A DNA stretch of 64,000 nt from CAYNKA01 sp964397655 (GCA_964397655.1 CAYNKA010000018.1:6326-70325), one strand, 5' to 3'; counted from the stretch's first letter, positions 33,682-43,080 are shown. A program made the numbers and translations. Notes: generated by a model from the letters alone, not told the origin.

Positions 33682-34508
33682 GAACGAAAACGAGAAGCCA
33701 GGCCTTCATTCATCTCTTCCTCGCCCTCCCCGTGCTGCTGACCCTCGTGCCCGTTCTCTGGACCTTCACGACCTCGCTCAAGTATTTCAAGGACATCGTT
33801 TCGAACAGGTTCTCCTTCACTCCGACGCTGTACAACTTCGTCACCCTCTTCACGGAGGACGAGCATTTCCCGAGCATGTTCTCCAACAGCCTGATCATAT
33901 CCGCGGGGGCGACCCTGGTATGTCTTTCCGTTGCGGTCCTGGGCAGCTACGGCCTCAGCCGCTTCAAATGGAACAAGCTCTTCGTCCGGTCGCTCTTCGG
34001 CTGGGCCATAGCCCTGGAGACCATTCCGGCCATCACCATCGTCATCCCGATCTTCATGGCAGCGAACGCCTTCGACCTCATCGACACGAAGGGCCTGCTC
34101 GTTCTGGTCTACTCGCTGCTCAACCTTCCCTTCACGATCATGCTCATGCATTCGTTCTTCAAACAGATACCCAAGGAGATCGAGGAATCCGCCCTCATGG
34201 ACGGAGCCAGGGAATGGACGCTGTTCCTCAAGATCATGCTTCCGCTCACGAAGCCGATTCTGCTGACTTCCGCCCTGTTCGCGTTCATCCTTTCCTGGAA
34301 GGATTTCCTCATGGCCCTGAACCTGACCTCCACGCCCGCGGCCATGACCCTGAACGTGAAGATATCGGCCTTCATCCAAAGCTACAGCATTCAATACGGC
34401 GGGATGACCGCCGCCGCCGTCCTGGGAGCGATTCCCGGATTGCTTTTCGCCATCTTCGCCCAGAGACATATCGTAGCGGGCATACTTTCGGGCGCGATCA
34501 AGGAGTAG
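33678..34508 (+). CDS. Sugar ABC transporter permease, MalG/UgpE type (276 aa)
   Basis: Partner permease with six helices. The EAA loop EESALMDGAREWTLFLKIMLPL (about residues 173-194) and the earlier GSYGLSRFKW identify the MalG class. It overlaps the previous permease as ATGA, and the sulfatase starts 3 nt after its stop. Confidence 0.93.
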   Translation: MRTKTRSQAFIHLFLALPVLLTLVPVLWTFTTSLKYFKDIVSNRFSFTPTLYNFVTLFTEDEHFPSMFSNSLIISAGATLVCLSVAVLGSYGLSRFKWNKLFVRSLFGWAIALETIPAITIVIPIFMAANAFDLIDTKGLLVLVYSLLNLPFTIMLMHSFFKQIPKEIEESALMDGAREWTLFLKIMLPLTKPILLTSALFAFILSWKDFLMALNLTSTPAAMTLNVKISAFIQSYSIQYGGMTAAAVLGAIPGLLFAIFAQRHIVAGILSGAIKE

Positions 34509-34511
34509 AAC

Positions 34512-35900
34512 ATGAAACGACGAAACAAGAAACCGAACGTGCTCGTCTTCTTCACGGACCAGCAGCGCTGGGACACGACGGGCGTCCACGGGAACCCCTT
34601 GGGACTGACGCCCAATTTCGACCGCACGGCCCTGCGGGGGACCCATCTCTGCAACGCCTTCACTCCCCAGCCGGTCTGCGCCCCGGCCCGATCCTGCTTC
34701 CAGACGGGGCAATACGCGACGACGACCGGAGTCTGGAAGAACCTTCTCGCGATCCGCGAAGACGCCGTGACTCTGGCGACCTGCTTCAACGAGGCGGGCT
34801 ACGACACCGGCTACATCGGGAAATGGCACCTCGGAGGGGTGGAGCCCGGCCTTTTCGACTGGGAGAAACAGCAGCCTGTCCCGAAGAATCGAAGAGGAGG
34901 CTACGACTTCTGGCTGGCCGTCGACCTCCCGGAATTCGTCTCGGACGAGTATCATACGGTCCTTTTCGACGAACGCGGCGAAAAGGTGCGGCTCCCCGGC
35001 TACCGCGTCGACGCGTACACGGACGCCGCCGTCCGCTTCGTCGCCCGGGAGCGCGACAAACCCTTCTTCCTGTTCCTCTCGTTCCTGGAACCCCACCACC
35101 AGAACCACCGCGACGCATTCGCCGCGCCCGACGGCTACGATACGCCCTACGTCGGCAAGTGGATGCCGCCCGACCTGCAGGCCTTGGGCGGAACCGCCGC
35201 CGGGGACCTGCCCGGCTATTGCGGCATGGTAAAGCGCCTCGACGAGGCCTACGGCCGCCTCCTCGACGTCCTGAAGAGCAGAGACGAGCTCGACGACACC
35301 ATCGTCATGTTCACGTCCGACCACGGCAACCATTTCCGCACGCGCAACAGCGAATACAAGAGATCCTGCCACGAGAGCTCGATCCGCATTCCGGCGGCCC
35401 TGCAGGGACCGGGCTTCGACGGCGGCGGAAGAATCACCGAACTCGTCAGCATCGTCGACTTCGCCCCGACCCTCTTGGATGCCGCCGGCATCCGAATCCC
35501 CGCTTCCATGCAGGGGCGTTCCTTCCTGCCCCTGGCGCAAAAGCGAGAAACGGCCTGGCCTTCCGAAATTCTGATTCAGATCAGCGAGGACAGCGTCGGC
35601 CGAGCGCTGCGGACGAAGAGATGGAAATACGGCGTCACGGCGAAGGGCCTCTCGGGGATGGACCTGCCGGCGTCCGACCGATACGAAGAGACCTTCCTGT
35701 ACGACCTCAAGTCCGATCCCTACGAACTCAAGAACCTCGTCAATTTCTCGTCGCACGACGGGGTGCGCGAACGTCTCCGGAAAAGACTCGTCGCCAAAAT
35801 GACGGAAGCGGGCGAGCGGCCGCCCCTGATCGCCGCTGCGGCCTCGAGCGGCGAGGGCATGGATCAGAGATTGGTATTCGACGAAGAGCTCGAGGAATAA
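34512..35900 (+). CDS. Cys-type sulfatase (462 aa)
   Basis: Removes sulfate esters from carbohydrates. NVLVFFTDQQRWDTTGVHG gives the metal-binding Asp pair region. The core CAPAR motif (Cys56 to Arg60) is the C-x-P-x-R that is oxidised to formylglycine. GYIGKWHLGG holds the conserved Lys/His, and MFTSDHGNHF the second metal site. There is no signal peptide, so it acts on imported sugar in the cytoplasm. The Cys-type motif in an anaerobe needs an anSME-like radical SAM maturase, and none is seen in the window. Last gene of the LacI-controlled operon. Confidence 0.93.
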   Translation: MKRRNKKPNVLVFFTDQQRWDTTGVHGNPLGLTPNFDRTALRGTHLCNAFTPQPVCAPARSCFQTGQYATTTGVWKNLLAIREDAVTLATCFNEAGYDTGYIGKWHLGGVEPGLFDWEKQQPVPKNRRGGYDFWLAVDLPEFVSDEYHTVLFDERGEKVRLPGYRVDAYTDAAVRFVARERDKPFFLFLSFLEPHHQNHRDAFAAPDGYDTPYVGKWMPPDLQALGGTAAGDLPGYCGMVKRLDEAYGRLLDVLKSRDELDDTIVMFTSDHGNHFRTRNSEYKRSCHESSIRIPAALQGPGFDGGGRITELVSIVDFAPTLLDAAGIRIPASMQGRSFLPLAQKRETAWPSEILIQISEDSVGRALRTKRWKYGVTAKGLSGMDLPASDRYEETFLYDLKSDPYELKNLVNFSSHDGVRERLRKRLVAKMTEAGERPPLIAAAASSGEGMDQRLVFDEELEE

Positions 35901-35949
35901 CGCCGGACGGACGGTCCGCGGACATGGGAGACGACCCCCGCCGCGCCAC

Positions 35950-35979
35950 CTGACTCCGCCGCTCGCAGCGTGCTATACT
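35950..35979 (+). promoter_or_regulatory. Promoter of YgiQ-type gene
   Basis: CTGACT (35950-35955), 18-bp spacer, TATACT (35974-35979), only 8 nt before the ATG at 35988, and no ribosome binding site is visible. Confidence 0.5.
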
Positions 35980-35987
35980 CGGGCCCT

Positions 35988-37889
35988 ATGACCGATTTTC
36001 TCCCCGTATCGCGGAAGGACATGGAAGCCCGCGGATGGGACCGTCTCGATTTCGTCTGCGTCACGGGCGACGCCTACGTGGACCACCCGTCATTCGGCGT
36101 CGCCATCGTGTCCCGCCTCCTCGAGGCGGAGGGCTACCGGGTCGGCGTGATCGCCCAGCCGGACTGGCGGAGCCCCGCGGACTTCAAGAGACTCGGCCGG
36201 CCGCGCCTCGCCTTCCTCGTAACCGCCGGAAACATCGACTCCATGGTCTCCAACTACGCGGTATCGGGGAAGCCTCGGAAAGAGGACGTTTACTCAGCGG
36301 GCGGCAAAGCCGGATTGCGGCCGGATCGGGCGTCGATCGTCTATTCCGTCCGGGCTCGGGAAGCCTACAAGGGTGTCCCGATCGTTCTCGGCGGACTCGA
36401 GGCCTCGCTCCGGCGGCTTGCCCATTACGACTACTGGGAGAACAAGGTGAGGAGATCCGTACTCCTCGACGCGAAGGCCGACCTCGTGGTCTACGGCATG
36501 GGTGAGCGGCAGATCCTCGATATCGCTCGAAGGCTTTCGGCCGCGGCCGAGGAAGTCCGGCCCGGCGGCGGGGAGGCGCGGCGAATCGGAGAAATCCTGT
36601 CGGGCATCCCGGGAACGGTCGAATCCGCGTCGAGCCTGCCTCCGGGCTTCCGCGGAATCGTGCTTCCCACCTACGAGGAGACGGCGGCCGATCCCGATGC
36701 GTTCGCGAAGAGCTTCAAGATCCAATACGACAACACAGATCCCTTCCGCAGCCTGCCCTTGGCGGAGCCCGCAGGCGCAAGGTTCGTCCTCCAGAATCCG
36801 CCCGCGGAACCGCTTTCCCCGGAGGAACTCGACCGGGTCTACGGGCTTCCCTACGCCCGGACCTATCACCCGATGTACGAAGGGGACGGAGGAGTCCCGT
36901 CCATCCGGGAGGTCAGGTTCAGCATCGCGAGTTCCCGGGGCTGCTTCGGCGCCTGCACCTTCTGCTCCCTCACCTTCCACCAGGGGAGGATCGTGCGCGG
37001 ACGGAGCCGGAAATCGATCGTCGAGGAGGCCGAGGCCCTCTCGCGTCTCCCCGACTTCAAGGGATACATCCACGACGTGGGAGGCCCGACCGCGAACTTC
37101 AGGTCGCCGGCCTGCGCGAAACAGCTTGAAAGCGGCGCCTGCCCGGACCGTCAATGCCTCTTCCCCGGGCCCTGCAGGAACCTCGTCGTCGACCACTCGG
37201 AATACCTCGGTATCCTCAGGGAGCTCCGGGCCCTTCCCAGGGTGAAGAAGGTCTTCATCCGCTCCGGGATCAGGTTCGACTACCTGGCGGCCGATCCCGA
37301 CTCGACCTTCTTCGAGGAGCTCTGCGAGCACCACGTCTCGGGCCAGCTCAAGGTCGCTCCCGAGCACGTAGCTGACCGCGTGCTCGCGGCAATGGGAAAG
37401 CCGCGGGCCGATGTGTACCGGACGTTCGAGAAACGCTACCGGGAAATCAACGACCGACTCGGAAAGAAGCAGTATCTCGTTCCCTATTTCATCTCGAGCC
37501 ATCCCGGGAGCGATCTCGCCGCGGCGATCGAGCTCGCCGAGTATTTACGGGATCGAAAGTTCATCCCCGAGCAGGTGCAGGATTTCTACCCGACTCCCGG
37601 CACCCTCGCGACGTGCATGTACCACACCGGCGTCGATCCGCGGACGGGAAAGAGCGTCTACGTTCCCAAGTCGCACCGCGAAAAGGCGATGCAGCGGGCC
37701 CTGCTTCAGTACAGGAACCCGAAGAATCACGACCTCGTCCGCGAAGCCCTCGTGATGGCGGGGCGAACCGACCTCATCGGGCCGGGCCCGAAATGCCTGA
37801 TACCCGGCCGGGGAACGGGTCCGGCCGGGAACAGCGGCTCCCGACCGGGAAACCGACACAACCGCGGCCAACAAAGGAGGAAACCTTGA
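35988..37889 (+). CDS. YgiQ/UPF0313 family radical SAM protein (633 aa)
   Basis: Long radical SAM protein. The N-terminal domain starts WDRLDFVCVTGDAYVDHPSFG, a YgiQ hallmark. The cluster motif is SRGCFGACTFCSL with Cys319, Cys323 and Cys326. Later GQLKVAPEHVADRVLAAMGK and YLVPYFISSHPGS are also family typical. The reaction is unknown. The C-terminal 40 residues are Gly/Arg rich. The isochorismatase gene begins with a TTG overlapping its stop codon, so the two are coupled. Confidence 0.93.
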   Translation: MTDFLPVSRKDMEARGWDRLDFVCVTGDAYVDHPSFGVAIVSRLLEAEGYRVGVIAQPDWRSPADFKRLGRPRLAFLVTAGNIDSMVSNYAVSGKPRKEDVYSAGGKAGLRPDRASIVYSVRAREAYKGVPIVLGGLEASLRRLAHYDYWENKVRRSVLLDAKADLVVYGMGERQILDIARRLSAAAEEVRPGGGEARRIGEILSGIPGTVESASSLPPGFRGIVLPTYEETAADPDAFAKSFKIQYDNTDPFRSLPLAEPAGARFVLQNPPAEPLSPEELDRVYGLPYARTYHPMYEGDGGVPSIREVRFSIASSRGCFGACTFCSLTFHQGRIVRGRSRKSIVEEAEALSRLPDFKGYIHDVGGPTANFRSPACAKQLESGACPDRQCLFPGPCRNLVVDHSEYLGILRELRALPRVKKVFIRSGIRFDYLAADPDSTFFEELCEHHVSGQLKVAPEHVADRVLAAMGKPRADVYRTFEKRYREINDRLGKKQYLVPYFISSHPGSDLAAAIELAEYLRDRKFIPEQVQDFYPTPGTLATCMYHTGVDPRTGKSVYVPKSHREKAMQRALLQYRNPKNHDLVREALVMAGRTDLIGPGPKCLIPGRGTGPAGNSGSRPGNRHNRGQQRRKP

Positions 37890-38434
37890 ATCGAGCGCTC
37901 ATCATCATCGACGAGCAGATGGATTACTTCCCCGGCGGCAGGATGGAACTCGTCGGGAGCGAGGCCGCCCTCGCCGCGACCTTGAAGGTCCTGGACCATG
38001 CGAGGAAAAGCGGCTGGCGGATTTTCCACATCCAGCACATCGCGGTCAAGCCGGGCGCGACCTTCTTTGTTCCGGGAACGCCGGGAGTCGAGCTTCATCC
38101 GGCGTTCAAGCCCGGAAAGGACGAACCCGTCGTCAGGAAGAATTTCCCCAACAGCTTCCGGGACACCGGGCTCGATCACGATCTCCGCGGCGCCGGCACG
38201 ACCGCCATCGTCGTCTGCGGGATGATGACCCACATGTGCGTGGACACGACGGTCAGGGCGGCCTTCGACCTCGGCTTCTCGGTCGAGCTCGTCTCTGACG
38301 CATGCGCCACGAAGGACCTTTCGTACGGCGGGAAGACCGTCCGCGCCGAGGATGTCCAAACGGCCTACCTCGCGGCGCTCTCCGGAACGTTCGCAAAGCT
38401 CGTCACCGGCGAGGAGGCGATTCGGGGCCGCTGA
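37886..38434 (+). CDS. Isochorismatase-like cysteine hydrolase (182 aa)
   Basis: Nicotinamidase/isochorismatase fold. The catalytic triad is visible as Asp9 (IIDEQ), Lys85 (VVRKNFPNSF) and Cys118 (GMMTHMCVDTTVRAA), with the cis-peptide before the Cys loop. The start is a TTG 5 nt behind AAAGGAGG, overlapping the previous stop. The substrate (nicotinamide, ureido compound or other amide) cannot be told from sequence. Confidence 0.88.
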   Translation: MNRALIIIDEQMDYFPGGRMELVGSEAALAATLKVLDHARKSGWRIFHIQHIAVKPGATFFVPGTPGVELHPAFKPGKDEPVVRKNFPNSFRDTGLDHDLRGAGTTAIVVCGMMTHMCVDTTVRAAFDLGFSVELVSDACATKDLSYGGKTVRAEDVQTAYLAALSGTFAKLVTGEEAIRGR

Positions 38435-38473
38435 CGGCTCCCGCCTCTGCCGGGCGCTCTCGGAATTTCGCCG

Positions 38474-39859
38474 TCAATCCTGGAGATCGTACTGCTTCAG
38501 AAGCATCAGGAGATCCTTGTGCGGGCCTCGGATCGCCACGTTTCCGCCCGCGGATTTGACGCTCATGGAAAGGGTCATCAGGAAACGGATCGCGTCCGGA
38601 TCGATGGACTTCACCCGGGAAAGGTCCAGGGTGAACTGCTTGACGTCCTTGGCCAGCGAACCGTGTATAAGATAGGAAAGGAATTCCATATTCTCGACGA
38701 TCAGATGTCCCTGGAGCACGATGAGGCCCGGACTGTCGTGGTCCAGGATCAGGCCGATCGGGTGGGCGAAATCCACCTTCTGCCTTCTTTTCCCCCGGTT
38801 CTTGATGATTTCGTCCGTCATGAGATTCGTGTTCCGAATCCTCGCGGTGAGCGTCTCGAGCACCTTCATGAACCACTCGGGGACGTTGAACTTGTTGTGG
38901 TGCAGCGCCTCGATGTCGATGACGTACACGACCGACGTCTTCTCCGCCCGGACCGAAGCGGCTCGGGAGCCCTCCTTTATCAGGGCCATCTCGCCGACGA
39001 CTTCTCCGGGCTCGGCGTAACTCAGGAGGACTTCCTTCCCGTCGACGTAACGGAAGATCTTGAATCTCCCGCTCCTGACGACGTACATTGACGCATCGGT
39101 CTGATCCTGCCGTATGAGGAATTCCCCCTGCTCCACGCGGCGGCGGGGCATCGCAGTCTTCGACATGATGTTGCGGATGCCCTTGAGGGTGACGACCTTG
39201 TCGCGTATGAGCTGGACGTTTTCCAGGAGGATTTCGGGGCTTTCCTTGCCGCCCATCTGCGTCAGCGCCGATACGTAATCGAGAACCTCTATGTCGATGT
39301 CCACGACTCTCGAGAAATCCAGGACGATCGGCCTCTGGCCCTTCAGCTTCAGCTCGCGGATCTTCTCCTTGACCATGTTGACGCTTCCGGCGTGGAAGTA
39401 GCCGTTCAGATACAGCCTTCCGGGAGCCAGCTCCGATTTCTGATGAACCAGGAGATTGTCCCAGATCTGCTCAGGGCCCAGGTTCTGCGCGGGATTCAGA
39501 CCGCTCAACAGCGAAGTCGCCCTGTGCAGCTTCTGGACGAGTCCCTTCGCGATGCTCAGACACCAGTCCGAAAGGCCGCACACCTCGTCGGAGAGAAGGT
39601 CGGCGGAAAGGGCGCTCGCGACCACGGGGGTGAGGGCCGTCACCGTCGCGGTCCTGGGAATGCCGGAGATGAAGGACATCTCGCCGACGAAGCTGTCCTT
39701 TTCCAGCGTGACGATGGGGATTTCCTTCCCGTTCTTTTCGATCCTGACCTGGACCTTACCCGAGTGGATGAGATAGAGCTCCTTGCTCAGATCGCCCTGC
39801 CGGAACAGAGTCTCGCCCTTCTCGAAATGCACGAGAGAGGAATTCGGTAATTGAATCAT
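38474..39859 (-). CDS. Duplicated cyclic-nucleotide-binding / STAS-like protein (461 aa)
   Basis: Architecture seen: CNB domain 1 (about 10-115, VTLEKDSFVGEMSFISGIPRTATV), a STAS-like alpha/beta module (about 145-225, PIVLDFSRVVDIDIEVLDYV), CNB domain 2 (about 240-345, YAEPGEVVGEMALIKEGSRAASV) and a second STAS-like module (about 375-461, QFTLDLSRVKSIDPDAIRFL). The two halves look like an internal duplication. CNB domains bind cAMP/cGMP or other ligands, and STAS modules bind nucleotides or partner kinases, so this is probably a signalling adaptor. No DNA-binding domain is seen. It lies 31 nt downstream of rex. Confidence 0.82.
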   Translation of the reverse strand: MIQLPNSSLVHFEKGETLFRQGDLSKELYLIHSGKVQVRIEKNGKEIPIVTLEKDSFVGEMSFISGIPRTATVTALTPVVASALSADLLSDEVCGLSDWCLSIAKGLVQKLHRATSLLSGLNPAQNLGPEQIWDNLLVHQKSELAPGRLYLNGYFHAGSVNMVKEKIRELKLKGQRPIVLDFSRVVDIDIEVLDYVSALTQMGGKESPEILLENVQLIRDKVVTLKGIRNIMSKTAMPRRRVEQGEFLIRQDQTDASMYVVRSGRFKIFRYVDGKEVLLSYAEPGEVVGEMALIKEGSRAASVRAEKTSVVYVIDIEALHHNKFNVPEWFMKVLETLTARIRNTNLMTDEIIKNRGKRRQKVDFAHPIGLILDHDSPGLIVLQGHLIVENMEFLSYLIHGSLAKDVKQFTLDLSRVKSIDPDAIRFLMTLSMSVKSAGGNVAIRGPHKDLLMLLKQYDLQD

Positions 39860-39890
39860 CGCTCACCTCCGGTCGACGTCGGTTCGATTC

Positions 39891-40544
39891 TCAGTCGGCG
39901 GGTATCCGGTCCTTTTCGTACTTGCTCACTTCCCCCGCGAGGAGGGCGAGACGGGCGCCCAGGTCCTCCTGCAGGACCATGACGTCCTTCGGATGCTTCA
40001 CGTAGACGCTGGAAAAACACCAGATGCCCTTGACGCCCGCGTCGACGAGGCGGTCGGCGAAGGCCTGTACGTCCTTTTCCGGAACGGCGAGGACGGCGAG
40101 CTTGACTCCCATCCTGCCGACGAGATTCTCCAACTTTTCGAGGGGAAGCACGGTGAGCCTGCCTGCTTTGGCGCCGACGAGCTCGGGGGAGGCGTCGAAC
40201 ACGGCCGTGATCTTGAAGCCGTGGGCGGCGATCCCCTCGTCATCGAGCAGCGCGAGGCCGCGCGGACCGGCCCCCACGAGGAAGATGTCCGAGTAGTTGT
40301 CGCCTCCCAGGTAGTAATCGACGGCCTTGAGAAGCTCGTTGACGGGGAAGCCCCGGCGCGGTGCTCCGGCGACGCCCGTGCACGCGAGGTCCTTGCGGAC
40401 CTGGATGTCCTTGAGGCCGAGCCTGCGGGCGATGTCGGCGGAGGAGATCCACGGCTCCTCCCTGTCCCTGTACTCTCTGAGGAGCCGGATGTAGAGCGGG
40501 AACCGTTTCAGGATGGACAACGGTATTTCGACATAGGTACCCAT
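39891..40544 (-). CDS. rex: Redox-sensing transcriptional repressor Rex (217 aa)
   Basis: Winged helix at residues 6-80 (IPLSILKRFPLYIRLLREY; SSADIARRLGLKDIQVRKDLA; RRGFPVNELL). A Rossmann domain follows, with IFLVGAGPRGLALL binding NAD(H). Rex senses the NADH/NAD+ ratio and represses fermentation and redox genes. The gene lies directly after nfnB, whose product interconverts NADH and NADPH. The reading frame extends upstream, but the start is taken at the ATG 7 nt behind a TATAAT box. Confidence 0.94.
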   Translation of the reverse strand: MGTYVEIPLSILKRFPLYIRLLREYRDREEPWISSADIARRLGLKDIQVRKDLACTGVAGAPRRGFPVNELLKAVDYYLGGDNYSDIFLVGAGPRGLALLDDEGIAAHGFKITAVFDASPELVGAKAGRLTVLPLEKLENLVGRMGVKLAVLAVPEKDVQAFADRLVDAGVKGIWCFSSVYVKHPKDVMVLQEDLGARLALLAGEVSKYEKDRIPAD

Positions 40545-40551
40545 CCACACC

Positions 40552-40580
40552 ATTATAGAGCGGTTACGTCCGGCCGCCAA
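40552..40580 (-). promoter_or_regulatory. Promoter of rex, inside the 3' end of nfnB
   Basis: Minus strand TTGGCG (40575-40580), 17-bp spacer, TATAAT (40552-40557). Only 7 nt remain to the ATG, so this transcript should be leaderless. Confidence 0.6.
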
Positions 40581-42180
40581 CTGATTTCACCGCCGTCTCC
40601 GCGGCGGGCTCCTCCGTCCCTGAGGTCCGGTCCGTCCCGACGGAAGCCTTCGACAGGTACCGGTGAATGCCGCGGGCCGCGCGCCTGCCGTCGCCCATGG
40701 CGAGAATGACGGTCGCGGCCCCCTGCACGATGTCCCCTCCGGCGAAAACGCCGGGAATCGAGGTCATGCCTTCCTCATCCACGAGGATGTTGCCTCGGGC
40801 GTTGGTCTCGAGGGCCGGCGTGGTGCCGGTGACGAGAGGATTCGACTCGTTGCCGAGCGCCGTGATGCAGGCGTCCGCCTCGATCGCATATTCGCTCCCT
40901 GGGATCGGGACCGGCTTCGCGCGGCCCGAGGCGTCGGGCTCGCCGAGCCGGTATTTGAGGCACTCGACGCCTCGGACCCCGCCCTTCCCGTCGCCGAGGA
41001 TGCGGACCGGGTTCGCGAGCAGGTCGAAGACGACGCCTTCCTCCCTCGCGTGGCGGACCTCCTCCGCACGGGCCGGCATCTCCTTCTCGGTCCGCCGGTA
41101 GACTATGCGGACCTCCTCCGCTCCGAGCCTCACCGCGGTCCTCGCCGCGTCCATGGCGACGTTTCCGCCCCCGAAGACCGCGACCCTTCTGGCCCGGAAG
41201 ATCGGCGTCGCCGCGTTTCCCAGGTCGTAGGCCCTCATGAGGTTGCTCCGGGTGAGGAACTCGTTGGCGGAGAACACGCCTACGAGGTTCTCCCCCTCGA
41301 TGCCCATGAATTTCGGGAGCCCGGCTCCGTTCGCCACGTACACCGCGGCGAAGCCGTCCTCGCCCATGAGTTCCTCCACGGTCCGCGTCCTTCCCACGAG
41401 AAAGTCCAGGACGAAGTTCACGCCCAGACTCTTCAGGGCCTCCACTTCCTCCTCGACGATGCTCTTGGGCAGGCGGAACTCGGGAATGCCGTAGACCGTC
41501 ACGCCTCCGGCCTTGTGGAAGGCCTCGAAGACCGTGACCCGGTAACCGAGACGCACGAGGTCAGCGGCTGCGGTCAGGCCGGACGGACCGCTCCCCACGA
41601 TCGCCACGCGCTTCGCGGCCCCGCCCGTGCCGGTCCGAGAAGCGCCGACTCCGGGGCGGAACTCCGCCCCGCCCGTTCCCGTGCCTGCCCGGACGGCTCC
41701 CCTCTCCCTCGCGCGATCGGCGAGGAAACGCTCGATCCTGCCGATGGCGACCGCCTTCTCCGGGTCCTTGAGCGCCTTGCCGACCGTGCAGGCCGCCATG
41801 CACTGCTTCTCCTGCGGGCACACCCTGCCGCAGATCGCCGGCAGCATCGAGCTTTTCCGTATGATCTCGAGCGCCTCGTCGAATCGGCCCTCTGCGGTCT
41901 CCCCGACGAAGGCCGGGACGTCGATCGCGACCGGACAACCGCCGACGCAAGGCGCGGTCCTGCACCGGAGGCAACGAGAGGCCTCCACGATCGCCTGGTC
42001 CTCGGAGTAGCCGAGGGCCACCTCGTTCATGTTCCCTCTCCTCGTCTCGGGATCCTGGGACGGCATGTCCTGCTGGGGAATCGCGGACCTCTCCTTGGGC
42101 GAGAGCTTCTTCCCCTCTATTTCCGCGCGGAGGAGCCTCGCCTCCCGGAACAGCTCGACGGGATTCCGGTATTCGTTCAT
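40564..42180 (-). CDS. nfnB: NADPH-dependent oxidoreductase large subunit, NfnB/GltD-like (538 aa)
   Basis: Large subunit of the electron-bifurcating NADH-dependent ferredoxin:NADP+ oxidoreductase (also called sulfide dehydrogenase/glutamate-synthase small-chain like). N-terminal cysteine groups RCLRCRTAPCVGGCP and ICGRVCPQEKQCMAACTVG bind two 4Fe-4S clusters. FAD site VAIVGSGPSGLTAAADL is near residue 192, and the NADPH site VAVFGGGNVAMDAARTA near 345. A Gly/Ala-rich linker (about 158-190) and a C-terminal tail make it longer than typical (about 465 aa). ATGA overlap with nfnA. Confidence 0.9.
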   Translation of the reverse strand: MNEYRNPVELFREARLLRAEIEGKKLSPKERSAIPQQDMPSQDPETRRGNMNEVALGYSEDQAIVEASRCLRCRTAPCVGGCPVAIDVPAFVGETAEGRFDEALEIIRKSSMLPAICGRVCPQEKQCMAACTVGKALKDPEKAVAIGRIERFLADRARERGAVRAGTGTGGAEFRPGVGASRTGTGGAAKRVAIVGSGPSGLTAAADLVRLGYRVTVFEAFHKAGGVTVYGIPEFRLPKSIVEEEVEALKSLGVNFVLDFLVGRTRTVEELMGEDGFAAVYVANGAGLPKFMGIEGENLVGVFSANEFLTRSNLMRAYDLGNAATPIFRARRVAVFGGGNVAMDAARTAVRLGAEEVRIVYRRTEKEMPARAEEVRHAREEGVVFDLLANPVRILGDGKGGVRGVECLKYRLGEPDASGRAKPVPIPGSEYAIEADACITALGNESNPLVTGTTPALETNARGNILVDEEGMTSIPGVFAGGDIVQGAATVILAMGDGRRAARGIHRYLSKASVGTDRTSGTEEPAAETAVKSVGGRT

Positions 42181-43037
42181 GACGCCCTGCCTTCCGCCGC
42201 GGCCTTGGCCCGTTCGGTAATCCTGCATACGTGGTCCGCTTCCTGGTCCTTGTAGGAGCCGAGCCGCCTCATCATGCCGTCGAAGTCCACGAGGTGGCCG
42301 TCGAATTCGGGCCCGTCCACGCAGACGAACTTCACCTCGCCGCCTACCGTGACCCTGCAGCCTCCGCACATGCCCGTGCCGTCCACCATGATGGTGTTGA
42401 GTGACACGACCGTCGGAACGCCGTAGGGTTTCGTCGCGGCGGCGCAGAATTTCATCATGATCGGCGGCCCGATCGCTACGACCTCTGCTGGTTTCGGCTC
42501 CATGCCGCAGAGTTCCTCGAGCGGCACGGTGACGAGGTCCTTCCTTCCGTAGGAGCCGTCGTCGGTGCAGACGATGAGCTCGTCGGACCAGGCCCTCATC
42601 TGCCTCTCGAGGACGAGCAGCCCCTTGTTCCTCGCGCCCATGACGGTGACGACCCTGTTCCCCGCCCGCTTGAAGGCCTGTACGATGGGATGGAGGGGCG
42701 CGACGCCGATGCCGCCGCCAACGCAGACGACGGGAGCGTCGTGCTTCCGGATACGGGTCGGCCTGCCGAGCGGGCCGAGGAGATGGGCGATCATGTCGCC
42801 CTCCTTCAACATGCTCAACGCCTTCGTCGTGCCGCCGACCGCCTGGAAGACGACGGTGACGGTGCCCTTCTCCGCGTCGGCGTCCGCGATGGTGAGGGGG
42901 ATGCGCTCCCCGTACCGGTCGTCCGTCATGAGGATGACGAACTGGCCGGCCTTGCGCGCCCGGGCTATCGCCGGGGCATCGAGTTTCATGAGGAACACGT
43001 CCGCGGACAGCTGTTCCTTCGTTACGATCCTGTTCAA
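42177..43037 (-). CDS. nfnA: NADH-dependent ferredoxin:NADP+ oxidoreductase small subunit (286 aa)
   Basis: FAD/2Fe-2S flavoprotein related to PyrK and ferredoxin-NADP reductase. KAGQFVILMTDDRYGERIPLTIAD binds FAD, VCVGGGIGVAPLHPIVQAFK binds NAD(H), and MCGGCRVTVGG plus VCVDGPEFDG carries the 2Fe-2S cysteines. With NfnB it couples NADH and reduced ferredoxin oxidation to NADP+ reduction. The start is TTG behind AGGAGGAAGG. Promoter and palindromes lie at 43081-43128. Confidence 0.9.
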   Translation of the reverse strand: MNRIVTKEQLSADVFLMKLDAPAIARARKAGQFVILMTDDRYGERIPLTIADADAEKGTVTVVFQAVGGTTKALSMLKEGDMIAHLLGPLGRPTRIRKHDAPVVCVGGGIGVAPLHPIVQAFKRAGNRVVTVMGARNKGLLVLERQMRAWSDELIVCTDDGSYGRKDLVTVPLEELCGMEPKPAEVVAIGPPIMMKFCAAATKPYGVPTVVSLNTIMVDGTGMCGGCRVTVGGEVKFVCVDGPEFDGHLVDFDGMMRRLGSYKDQEADHVCRITERAKAAAEGRAS

Positions 43038-43080
43038 GGCCTTCCTCCTGCAGCGGACCGGTTTATCGATCCTTCTAAAA

